A stretch of 64,000 bases of DNA from an uncultured Pseudomonadales bacterium (GTDB lineage: Bacteria; Pseudomonadota; Gammaproteobacteria; Pseudomonadales; Azotimanducaceae): assembly GCA_958296405.1 (NCBI GenBank), contig OY282519.1, positions 790,132-854,131 of the forward strand. The letters are read 5' to 3'. Every line of letters starts with the position of its first letter. Positions within the stretch are counted from its first letter, which is position 1. A program made the translations under genes and the position numbers. Positions 55,317 through 64,000 of the stretch are shown piece by piece. A model generated the notes under the pieces. It worked only from the letters and a program-made list of their open reading frames with translations, searched no databases and was not told where the DNA came from.

Positions 55317-55950
55317 GCGCTTCGCGGCGCGGCTGATCGCCGAGGATGTGCTGCTGTTTGGGAACTTCGTGCTGAAGTCTGGCCGGGAGAGCCCCTACTT
55401 CTTCAATCTCGGCGCCATCGACAACGGCCCGGCCTTGGAGTGGCTCGGAGACGCCTACGCGGCCTTGGCCATGACGTTGCCGACGCGGCCCGATGTGGTG
55501 TTCGGCCCGGCGTACAAGGGCATTCCCATTGCTGTTGCCACGGCGATCGCCCTCAACCGCTCGCATGGCCAGCAGGTTGGCGTGGCGTTCGACCGCAAGG
55601 AGGCGAAGGCGCATGGCGAGGGCGGCCGCTTGGTTGGTTGCCCGCTGGCAGGGCGGAACGTGGCCATCGTGGACGACATCGTGACCGACGGTGGCGCGAA
55701 GCGAGCGGCATTCGATGCCATCGTGGCGGCTGGCGGCGCAGTGGCTGGCATCCTCATCGCCCTGGACCGGCAAGAGCGCTTGGCGGATGGCGCCACGGCG
55801 GCGCAGGTCTTGGAACGGCAACTCGGCACGCCGGTGCGCAGCGTGGTGGGGTTGGAACACGTCGTGCGCTGCTTGGAGCAAGCGGGCGGCAACGAACAAG
55901 CTCTTGCCGCCATGCGGGAGTACCGCGCGCGCTATTGCGCCGGCGCATGA
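55306..55950 (+). CDS. pyrE: Orotate phosphoribosyltransferase
   Basis: The 214-residue enzyme converts orotate and PRPP to [19 protein letters not shown] lies near residue 22, F-G-P-A-Y-K-G-I-P near 67, and the PRPP-binding [12 protein letters not shown] near 120. ATG 55306 lies inside the end of rph, the classic rph-pyrE arrangement. It is convergent with argB across six bases. Confidence 0.96.
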   Translation: MRPERFAARLIAEDVLLFGNFVLKSGRESPYFFNLGAIDNGPALEWLGDAYAALAMTLPTRPDVVFGPAYKGIPIAVATAIALNRSHGQQVGVAFDRKEAKAHGEGGRLVGCPLAGRNVAIVDDIVTDGGAKRAAFDAIVAAGGAVAGILIALDRQERLADGATAAQVLERQLGTPVRSVVGLEHVVRCLEQAGGNEQALAAMREYRARYCAGA

Positions 55951-55956
55951 GCCCGC

Positions 55957-58201
<2,245 letters not shown>

Positions 58202-58205
<4 letters not shown>

Positions 58206-59440
58206 GCCAGCCTCGACAGAGATGCTTGGCTGCGCGTGCGCTGCTGGTGGTGGATGGCTGCGATGGCGTTGACCAGCTGCGCCGCCAGCGCTGTCTTCGA
58301 GGTGCGCGGGAACGCCACTTCGCCGCCCTCGGTCACCAGCGTGGCGGCATTCTCGTCGCTGTCGAAGCCGATGCCGGGCTGGGAGACGTCGTTCACGATG
58401 ATGGCGTGGCAGCCCTTGCGCGCGAGCTTCGCCCGCGCATTGCTGAGGGCGTCGTGGGTTTCCGCGGCGAAGCCGACCACACAGGGCGTGTCGCCGGCGG
58501 CGACGGTGGCGAGGATGTCTGGATTCTCCGTCAACGGCAGGGAGACCTCAGAGGTGGTCGCCTCGGTGCGCTTCATTTTGCGCGTGCGTGGCGCTCTGGG
58601 CCGATAGTCCCCCACCGCGGCGACGCCGACGAAGATGTCGGTGCCCGGCAGCGCGTCTTCAACGGCGGCGAGCATCTCCCGTGCGGTGGTCACGTTGACG
58701 CGGTTGACGTTGGGCGGCGCGTCCAAGGCCACCGGCCCGCTCACCAGGGTGACTTGCCCGCCCGCCTGCGCCGCCGCCGCGGCCAAGGCGTAGCCCTGCT
58801 TGCCGGAACTGTTGTTGGAGATGAAGCGCACTGGGTCGATGTGCTCTCGCGTGGGGCCAGCCGTCACCAGCACCGAGAGGCCCGCCAGCAGCCCTTGCCC
58901 AGATGCGAAGTGGGCGGCCAGCGCGGCGGCGAGCTCGGCCGGCTCCAACATGCGTCCCGGGCCAACTTCGCCGCACGCCTGTTCGCCGTCGGCTGGCCCA
59001 AGCACCGTCGCGCCATCGGCGCGGAGCTGGGCGACGTTGCGCTGCACGGCGGGGTGTTCCCACATCTGCCGGTTCATCGCTGGCGCGACGAACAGGGGCG
59101 CGCTCGTGGCGAGGCAGAGGGTGGTGAGCAAATCGTCCGCGGCGCCGCTGGCCAAGCGCGCGATGACATGCGCGGTGGCCGGTGCGACCAACACCGCGTC
59201 CGCCCAGCGGGCCAGCTCGATGTGCCCCATGGCGGCTTCGGCGTCCGCATCCCACAGGTCGTCGCGCACGCGCCGCCCGGAAACGGCTTGCAGGCTGGCC
59301 GTGCCGACGAAACGGGCTGCGCCGCGCGTCATGACCGGGGCAACTTCCGCCCCTTTTGCGAGCAAATCTCGCACAAGCTGCGGTGCTTTATACGCACCGA
59401 TTCCGCCAGTGACGCCCAATATGATGCGCTTTGCATGCAT
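58202..59440 (-). CDS. coaBC: Bifunctional phosphopantothenoylcysteine decarboxylase / phosphopantothenate-cysteine ligase
   Basis: The 412-residue flavoprotein makes 4'-phosphopantetheine in coenzyme A synthesis. The CoaC half (about 1-185) has L-G-V-T-G-G-I-G-A-Y-K near residue 10, the catalytic H in M-G-H-I-E-L near 72, P-A-M-N near 120 and C-G-E-V-G-P-G-R-M near 155. The CoaB half has T-A-G-P-T-R-E-H-I-D-P-V-R-F-I-S-N-N-S-S-G-K and the K-M-K-R near 290. ATG 59440 is chosen by homology; the open frame starts 20 codons earlier. It is divergent from radC. No dut gene lies between coaBC and algC. Confidence 0.96.
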
Positions 59441-59466
59441 GGCGAAACGATAACAGAGAGCTAGGG

Positions 59467-60219
59467 GTGGCGCATCCGGCCAGCGCCGATGGCGAGGCAT
59501 CGGAGCGTCCTCGGGAGCGGCTCTTGCGCCGCGGCCCGGCGTCCCTCACCACCGCCGAACTGCTGGCCGCGCTGCTGCGCACGGGAGCGCAGACCGTCGG
59601 GGTGGTCCACCTTGCCCATCAGCTGCTCACGCGGTTTGGTGGCTTGGGCGGCCTGTTCGAGGCCCCGGCGGAAGCGCTGGCGTCCCTGCCCGGAATGGGC
59701 CCTGCGAAGACGGCATCCATCCTCGCGCTCAAGGGGCTTTTCGCGCGCTACGACGCAGAGGCGGTGCAGGCCGGCGCCGGCATTGGCTCGTCGGAGGCGG
59801 CGAAGAGTTATTTGCGCCACCGCGTCGGCCACCGGCGCCGGGAAGTGTTTGGCTGCCTGTTCCTCGACGCGCGGCATCGCCTCATCAAAGACGAAGAGAT
59901 GTTCCAAGGTTCGGTGAATCGGGCCGCGGTCTATCCGCGTGAGATCATCCGCGCCTCAATGCGCCACAATGCGAGCGCCGTCGTGCTCTATCACAACCAT
60001 CCGACGGGCGTGGTGCGGCCGTCCGCCAGCGACATCGAGATCACGCGGCGCATCAAGCTGCTGTTGGACGAACTCGACGTCGATTTGGTGGACCATGTCG
60101 TGGTCGGCAGCACGGCGCTGCACTCGTTCGCCGAATCTGGGCTGATGGCGCTGGTGGACCGGGACAACGACAGCGCTTGGGGCGCCGCCGCCCCAGTCAT
60201 CGAACACCGGGAGGGCTGA
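59467..60219 (+). CDS. radC: RadC family JAB-domain protein
   Basis: The 250-residue protein has an N-terminal helix-hairpin-helix part (E-R-P-R-E-R-L-L, then L-P-G-M-G-P-A-K-T-A near 75) and the MPN/JAB metal site H-N-H-P-T-G near 177 with S-A-S-D-I-E eight residues on. RadC was once thought a repair protein; its biochemical role is still unclear. GTG 59467 is used. In pseudomonads it lies between coaBC and rpmB; here coaBC is next to it but rpmB is 26 kb away, past the island and the gmk-coaBC block. Confidence 0.93.
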   Translation: MAHPASADGEASERPRERLLRRGPASLTTAELLAALLRTGAQTVGVVHLAHQLLTRFGGLGGLFEAPAEALASLPGMGPAKTASILALKGLFARYDAEAVQAGAGIGSSEAAKSYLRHRVGHRRREVFGCLFLDARHRLIKDEEMFQGSVNRAAVYPREIIRASMRHNASAVVLYHNHPTGVVRPSASDIEITRRIKLLLDELDVDLVDHVVVGSTALHSFAESGLMALVDRDNDSAWGAAAPVIEHREG

Positions 60220-60225
60220 GCGCCC

Positions 60226-61113
60226 TTAGGCGAATGGGTCTGTGCCGGTGCGCATGAACGGCGCGACGCGGCTGTAGTCTGCATTGCGGCTGTCCTCGTA
60301 GGGGTAGAGCGATTTGCCGATTACCGTTTCGAGCTCGGGGTACTTCTCCAAGAGCTGGGGCGATGTCGTCTCGTAGTTGCGCTGGGTGCGCATGTAGGTG
60401 CGCATGTAGTTCTGCACCAGCGTGATTCTGATGCCGGGCTTGGTGCGCTTCTCCGAGGCGTGCCACGTGGCGCCGTTCCAGATGGCCAGCGAACCGGCCT
60501 TGGCGATCAGGGGCACGAACTTGTAGGGTGTGTTCTCCATGTTGGCTTCGTGGGGCAGCGTCGCCCGGCCATAGTGGTGGCTGCCCGGCACGAACACGGT
60601 GGGGCCATCCTCGGCACTGGCGTAATCGGTGCATACCCAAGATGCGTTGCACATGTGGGCGATCTGCCCGGCGCCGGGCGGGATGCCGTGGGAATCGCTG
60701 TGCAGCGCAATGCCCTCGGCGCCGCTGCCCTTGATGATCCATGTTTGCCCGGAGAACACGGCGCTCTGGCCAAGCAGCCAGCGCACCAAGGCCAAGTTGA
60801 CGGGGTTGATCGCCGCTTCGACGAACACCTCGTCCTCCTCCAACAGGTCCCAACTGTTCTTGAAGGTGTCGGCGGATGCCAGCTGGCTGGTTCGGTAGTC
60901 GCCGATTTCGATGCCGTTGCGCTGCTCGCAGGCGCGGATGATGGCGTTGCGCAGGCGCTCCACGAAGTCGTCGCTGATTTGCATCTTCTCAGGCGGGACG
61001 ACAGTGATGCCGTACGCTTCGAGTTCGACGATGTGCTCGGCGAGATCGTACTGTTTGATCTCGGCCATCAAGTTGTCCACATCTGGGTACGCTTGGCAAT
61101 CCGCGAGGCTCAT
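60226..61113 (-). CDS. Phytanoyl-CoA dioxygenase family protein
   Basis: The 295-residue 2OG/Fe(II) oxygenase has the facial triad His138 and Asp140 (I-A-L-H-S-D-S-H-G) and His218 (A-T-W-H-A-S), with Arg near 227-229 as 2OG ligand. The G-P-T-V-F-V-P-G-S-H-H segment is typical of the PhyH family, whose members hydroxylate lipids, amino acids and natural products. ATG 61113 follows GGAAGGAAG by about five bases. It starts the second accessory region and is convergent with radC across six bases. The substrate is unknown. Confidence 0.82.
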   Translation of the reverse strand: MSLADCQAYPDVDNLMAEIKQYDLAEHIVELEAYGITVVPPEKMQISDDFVERLRNAIIRACEQRNGIEIGDYRTSQLASADTFKNSWDLLEEDEVFVEAAINPVNLALVRWLLGQSAVFSGQTWIIKGSGAEGIALHSDSHGIPPGAGQIAHMCNASWVCTDYASAEDGPTVFVPGSHHYGRATLPHEANMENTPYKFVPLIAKAGSLAIWNGATWHASEKRTKPGIRITLVQNYMRTYMRTQRNYETTSPQLLEKYPELETVIGKSLYPYEDSRNADYSRVAPFMRTGTDPFA

Positions 61114-61364
61114 GTTTGCTTCCTTCCCCTTGACTTGACTGTTTTGCGCCGTGCCGCCCCAAGCGCGCTCCCCAAGCGCCGCCCGGCGCCGCCGCAACGC
61201 CAAACCCGATGCAAACTAGCGGTTTCACCGGCGGCGCGCAACAACATGCCGGGGGGATAACAAGCGCGGCTTCTTCTGCCACAGTGTCTACCGAGTCGCA
61301 ACCGAGACTTTAACTGGATGAATGCGATATGCCCGTCACGGCGCCAGCTACCCGCATCGTCAGG

Positions 61365-62318
61365 CTATTCCACTTGTCTGCTGGCGCCTTGCGTTTCTGC
61401 GTGCGGGTCCGCGCCGTACGGCGCAACGCCTGCCTTGTGAATCCAGCCGTTCACGGTGAACCGCCCATCCTGGAACGCATCGGAACGTCCGGTTACAGGA
61501 AGCACCTCATGGCAGCAACGACTGGGGAAGAAGACGATGGTGTTGCGGACAGGCTCTATGCGCGAATAGGCGACGTAGCGAAAGCCCTCTGATTCCGGAC
61601 AGGTGTCGTGCAGCAGCAGGTCGCCCCCACCGAATCGCTTAGGCTCTTGATGGAAATAGTAAGCGTAGCTGATCTCTCGAGTGCTGTTCGGCGAATCGGA
61701 TGAATAGCCTGAATCGGTGTGCGGCCCGAAGAATCCGCCAGTGGGATGCGCCGTCACCTCCATACCGATGAAACGCTTGCCCGGTTCTCCGCTATGGAAG
61801 TGCGAGGCGAGGCGCGGCACTAGGCACCGCAGCTTCGGAACGAACCAACGACGAATCTCCCGGATGACCGACTTGTCCGCCTGCAGCGAACTGCGAAGCT
61901 CACGGTTCAACTGCCGTTTTCCATCACGGCGGATAATGGATGGAGTAAAGGTCTTGGGGTCGGCGTGCGTCATCGCGAGGAGGCGCTCCTGCTGCGCCGC
62001 GTTAAGGAAGTTCCTTATGCGGATGAACGGCGAGGGCCGAACGCCCTCGGGCTCAGGCCATGGCAACCGCTCGCCGCTCGCCACAGCGACCAGCCAGTTC
62101 GTCATCGCATCGCATCGCAGGTGCTGTAGTACACGATAGGTTTTCAGCGCCGCGCCGAATTCGCCCCGCCGGCGCTGCAAGTCGCCAAGCCCGCGCAGGG
62201 CCCGTGCTTCGTGCGGATTCTCGGCCAGTTTGCGCTGGAGTGCTGCTTCGGCCTGGTTCAGCAGGTCCGGGCTGATGTGCGCGCGCGTTATGGCGGTTGA
62301 CCTTGCAAGCTCAGACAT
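61365..62318 (-). CDS. TPR/2-oxoglutarate-Fe(II) oxygenase, paralogue of the lasso-operon enzyme
   Basis: The 317-residue protein has TPR-like helices (residues about 20-70, A-L-R-G-L-G-D-L-Q-R-R-R-G-E-F-G-A-A-L) and a prolyl-hydroxylase-type domain with His200, Asp202 (G-P-H-T-D-S-G), His270 (C-C-H-E-V) and Arg286 (D-G-R-F-T-V-N-G-W). The domain order and the F-G-G-G-D-L-L-L-H-D block match the enzyme at 43673-44572, so the two are paralogues. It overlaps the cupin-like gene by eight bases. It probably hydroxylates a peptide from the RiPP cluster that continues past the right edge. Confidence 0.8.
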   Translation of the reverse strand: MSELARSTAITRAHISPDLLNQAEAALQRKLAENPHEARALRGLGDLQRRRGEFGAALKTYRVLQHLRCDAMTNWLVAVASGERLPWPEPEGVRPSPFIRIRNFLNAAQQERLLAMTHADPKTFTPSIIRRDGKRQLNRELRSSLQADKSVIREIRRWFVPKLRCLVPRLASHFHSGEPGKRFIGMEVTAHPTGGFFGPHTDSGYSSDSPNSTREISYAYYFHQEPKRFGGGDLLLHDTCPESEGFRYVAYSRIEPVRNTIVFFPSRCCHEVLPVTGRSDAFQDGRFTVNGWIHKAGVAPYGADPHAETQGASRQVE

Positions 62319-62601
62319 TTTGCATCCCCTCGACGAGGCGGGCGCTCCGAGGCGTTTGCGCGTGGCCCAACAGCACCCTGCCGCGGCCGTAAGGCGCTGC
62401 CCATGCGAGCTGGCATCGCTCTCGCGCCGGGAACGCGATGCCGTCGCCCGGCGCTAGGGCCACCGGATCCTGTGCCTCGAAGGTGAGTGTGAGCTTGCCA
62501 TCGAGCGGCACCAGCAACAGGGCATCGTCGTCCTCCGCCTCGGTTTGCATCGTTTGCGCAAGACGGTCGCAGAGGGCCCGAGTTCGGACGTTCAAAGTCA
62601 T
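62311..62601 (-). CDS. Small cupin-like protein
   Basis: The 96-residue product from ATG 62601 has alternating beta pattern with L-L-V-P-L-D-G-K-L-T-L-T-F and L-A-P-G-D-G-I-A-F-P-A-R-E-R-C, resembling one half of a cupin or a HutD/Ves-like fold. It lacks the His-x-His metal motif. The frame continues upstream to 62739, but that part reads as the remains of a sulfotransferase gene. It is coupled to the oxygenase downstream. It could itself be a fragment. Confidence 0.5.
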   Translation of the reverse strand: MTLNVRTRALCDRLAQTMQTEAEDDDALLLVPLDGKLTLTFEAQDPVALAPGDGIAFPARERCQLAWAAPYGRGRVLLGHAQTPRSARLVEGMQNV

Positions 62602-62689
62602 GCCTCGGATACCCCGTAGCTGCGCGAAGCCGGCGCCGACGTCTGATCGCGACATGCGCCGGACCCGCGAGCCCGGCGCAAGAACGCCG

Positions 62690-62770
62690 GCGCGGCTTCC
62701 AGATGGCCGAATCGTTGCATCGCCGCCTATGCGCGGCAATCAGCGCGGCCACTTGCGCTGGGGAGAGCGT
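62690..62770 (-). pseudogene. Frameshifted 3' end of a sulfotransferase gene
   Basis: The minus strand reads S-P-A-Q-V-A-A-L-I-A-A-H and then, after a one-base loss, A-M-Q-R-F-G-H-L. The intact sulfotransferase at 48746 has S-A-A-Q-V-G-D-I-L-A-A-H-G-A-T-M-A-R-F-G-Y at its C-terminus. Nothing of the rest of the gene remains. Confidence 0.6.
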
Positions 62771-62774
62771 TGCT

Positions 62775-62957
62775 CATGTGCAGCGCATCCCACACATGGG
62801 TGTTCACCGAGAAGTGTCCGGTGCCGAAGTCGGTGGGGTCGCACTCCAGCAGCGTAACCTCGTGGACGCAGCGGCTGGGGAACAGGACGATGCTGTTGTC
62901 CTGCGGCTCGACGCGGCACTCCCCAACACCGGTCATCCGTTTCTTGGGGGGGTCTCA
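62775..62957 (-). pseudogene. 3' fragment of a 2OG-Fe(II) oxygenase gene
   Basis: The minus strand gives C-R-V-E-P-Q-D-N-S-I-V-L-F-P-S-R-C-V-H-E-V, then F-G-T-G-H-F-S-V-N-T-H-V. This is the last 60 residues of the oxygenase type found at 61365 and 43673, including the distal iron His; the 2OG Arg position is now His. The first 200 residues are missing, and the fragment runs straight into the sulfotransferase relic. Confidence 0.65.
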
Positions 62958-63043
62958 TGCTGCATCTCCTGACTCCAGTTGCCGCAAACGGTTCGGGAAG
63001 TCCAACGTTGTTTCATTGGCGGCTCGCCATGCAACTAGGGTTG

Positions 63044-63565
63044 TGTTAGCGCAAAGTCGCAGTGTCCCCTTTCTGCAACTTTAAGGTGTCCCCTTTTCGC
63101 TGGGCGCGGGAGGGTGCTGGTTTGGTTGCGGAGGGGGCGTTGATGACGGTGAAGGAAGCGGACCGGGCGGCTGTGATGCTGGCGGTGTTGGAGAGGCGGC
63201 TGAAGCAGCGTGAGGCGGCGGAGCGCCTGGGCCTGAGCGTGGACGTCCGGGACCGGGTGGACGCGGCGAAGGCGGCGCAGGCGGCGAGGCCGGACTGGAA
63301 GCCGGCGCCGGACCATCCGTGGCGCCGGTCGTTCAAGCCGGCGCGCGCCGCGGCATGAGGGCCGCGCCGGGCCGTGGACGGCGCGTCCGAAGCGGTGCCG
63401 CGTTTCCCACCGTCTTCCCACCGCCGCTCTCTTGGGTGGGGGGACCGCGCCCGTGGAAAGACCGCGGAAAACGCTGCTTGGACGGGCTCGGCGGCTCGGC
63501 CCGCGCAGGCGCTTCATCGGCTGCGCCCGCCGGCAAAAGGGGGACATTTCTACTTTGCGTTGACA
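63044..63565 (+). mobile_element. Internally deleted, non-autonomous copy of the 7-kb insertion sequence
   Basis: The left end TGTTAGCGCAAAG and the right end (other strand) TGTCAACGCAAAG match the ends of the IS at 6931-8516, and the GTCCCCTTTT motifs are kept. Inside, the first 33 codons of the transposase (M-T-V-K-E-A-D-R) join in frame to the last 38 (D-V-R-D-R-V-D), matching a deletion of 1056 bp relative to 7124-8179. No direct repeat flanks it, unlike the intact copy. It cannot make transposase but could be moved by the intact one. Confidence 0.88.
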
Positions 63566-63669
63566 GTTGACATCACCTTCTGTGGGGGATCAGCGACCTT
63601 CTGGACACGGGACACACCTTTCCTGTAATTTTGCCGTGGACGCTCAACCTCCCGAAAGGCGGAAACCCC

Positions 63670-63993
63670 ATGGCAGAGAACGATACCGTGAAGCCGGGCC
63701 AACCGGACGTGACCGTCGCCCTCACCTCGCAAGTGTCGCGCAACGAGGCCATCGTCTTCACCGACCTCGACGACACCATCGTGATGATGGACGTCGACGA
63801 AGGGCAGTACTACGAGCTCGACCCGGTCGGCGCCCGAATCTGGGGCCTGCTCGAAACCGGCCGGTCCGCCGCGGCTCTCTGCGACGCCTTGGCCGCGGAC
63901 TTCGACGTCGACCTCGACACCTGCCAACGCGACACCTTGGAGTTCCTGCAAGCAGCCGGCGCCATGCGGATCGTCCACGTGCAGGCCGCGTAG
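63670..63993 (+). CDS. PqqD-like leader-binding protein at the right window edge
   Basis: The 107-residue protein shows the RRE pattern V-S-R-N-E-A-I-V-F-T-D-L-D-D-T-I-V-M-M-D-V-D-E-G-Q-Y-Y-E-L, P-V-G-A-R-I-W-G-L-L-E, then A-L-A-A-D-F-D-V-D-L-D-T-C-Q-R-D-T-L-E-F-L. ATG 63670 has AAAGGCGG about nine bases ahead. It is not a close copy of the PqqD-like protein at 48447. Nothing else of its operon is in the window; peptidase, cyclase and precursor genes would be expected to the right. Confidence 0.85.
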   Translation: MAENDTVKPGQPDVTVALTSQVSRNEAIVFTDLDDTIVMMDVDEGQYYELDPVGARIWGLLETGRSAAALCDALAADFDVDLDTCQRDTLEFLQAAGAMRIVHVQAA

Positions 63994-64000
63994 CTACGCG

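Overview
The window is high-GC DNA (clearly above 60% by eye) whose housekeeping gene order is that of a gammaproteobacterium with Pseudomonas-like synteny: waaA / tolC / DUF1249-cpdA-parE-parC, pilT / yggS-proC-yggT, metX-metW-DUF4426-rdgB-hemW / trmB / rpoH / ftsX-ftsE-ftsY / rsmD / coaD / mutM / rpmG-rpmB, and gmk-yicC / rph-pyrE / argB-algC-coaBC / radC. It is Gram-negative (LpxL, HldE, WaaA, TolC). The sequence alone gives no species.

Layout. 0-6.7 kb: LPS genes (lpxL, hldE, waaA), two oxidoreductases and tolC. 6.9-8.5 kb: an intact insertion sequence with a 16-bp target duplication. 8.6-14 kb: DUF1249, cpdA and both topoisomerase IV subunits. 14-24.6 kb: pilT, PLP homeostasis, proline and methionine synthesis, nucleotide-pool cleaning, haem and tRNA modification, interrupted by a membrane glycosyltransferase gene. 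24.6-33 kb: rpoH preceded by a near-perfect CIRCE operator, an AT-richer HNH endonuclease/cytosine methyltransferase pair lying between rpoH and ftsX, the ftsYEX block, rsmD, coaD, mutM and two ribosomal protein genes.

33-53 kb is an accessory island and the most interesting part. It holds a lasso-peptide-type RiPP cluster in two convergent halves. The right half (minus strand, 50.6 to 43.7 kb) encodes, in order of transcription, a degenerate HPr-kinase-like protein, a sulfotransferase, a PqqD-like leader-binding protein (B1), a 2OG-Fe(II) oxygenase, an intact HPr-kinase-like protein, an asparagine-synthase-like cyclase without the N-terminal Cys (C), a 51-residue precursor with the W-x-x-P-x-L-x-x-x-G recognition motif and a C-terminal Ser, and a second 2OG oxygenase. 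The left half (plus strand, 34.7-38.5 kb) encodes a nucleotidyltransferase fused to the transglutaminase-like leader peptidase (B2) and an ABC exporter. Between the halves sits a four-gene block, 38.9-43.6 kb, made of two successive ATPase/TOPRIM pairs, the first ATPase carrying a ParB-like domain. It looks like an OLD/PARIS-like defence locus in an arrangement I do not recognise.

At 50.6-52.9 kb there is a decayed copy of the sulfotransferase/PqqD junction, a 19-G tract, a short IS and a two-gene unit of unknown function. 53-60.2 kb is core again. 60.2-64 kb returns to accessory genes: a phytanoyl-CoA-dioxygenase-like gene, another TPR/2OG oxygenase, a cupin-like gene, relics of an oxygenase and a sulfotransferase, an internally deleted copy of the 7-kb IS, and a second PqqD-like gene at the right edge. 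This suggests another RiPP cluster continuing beyond the window and a history of module duplication and loss.
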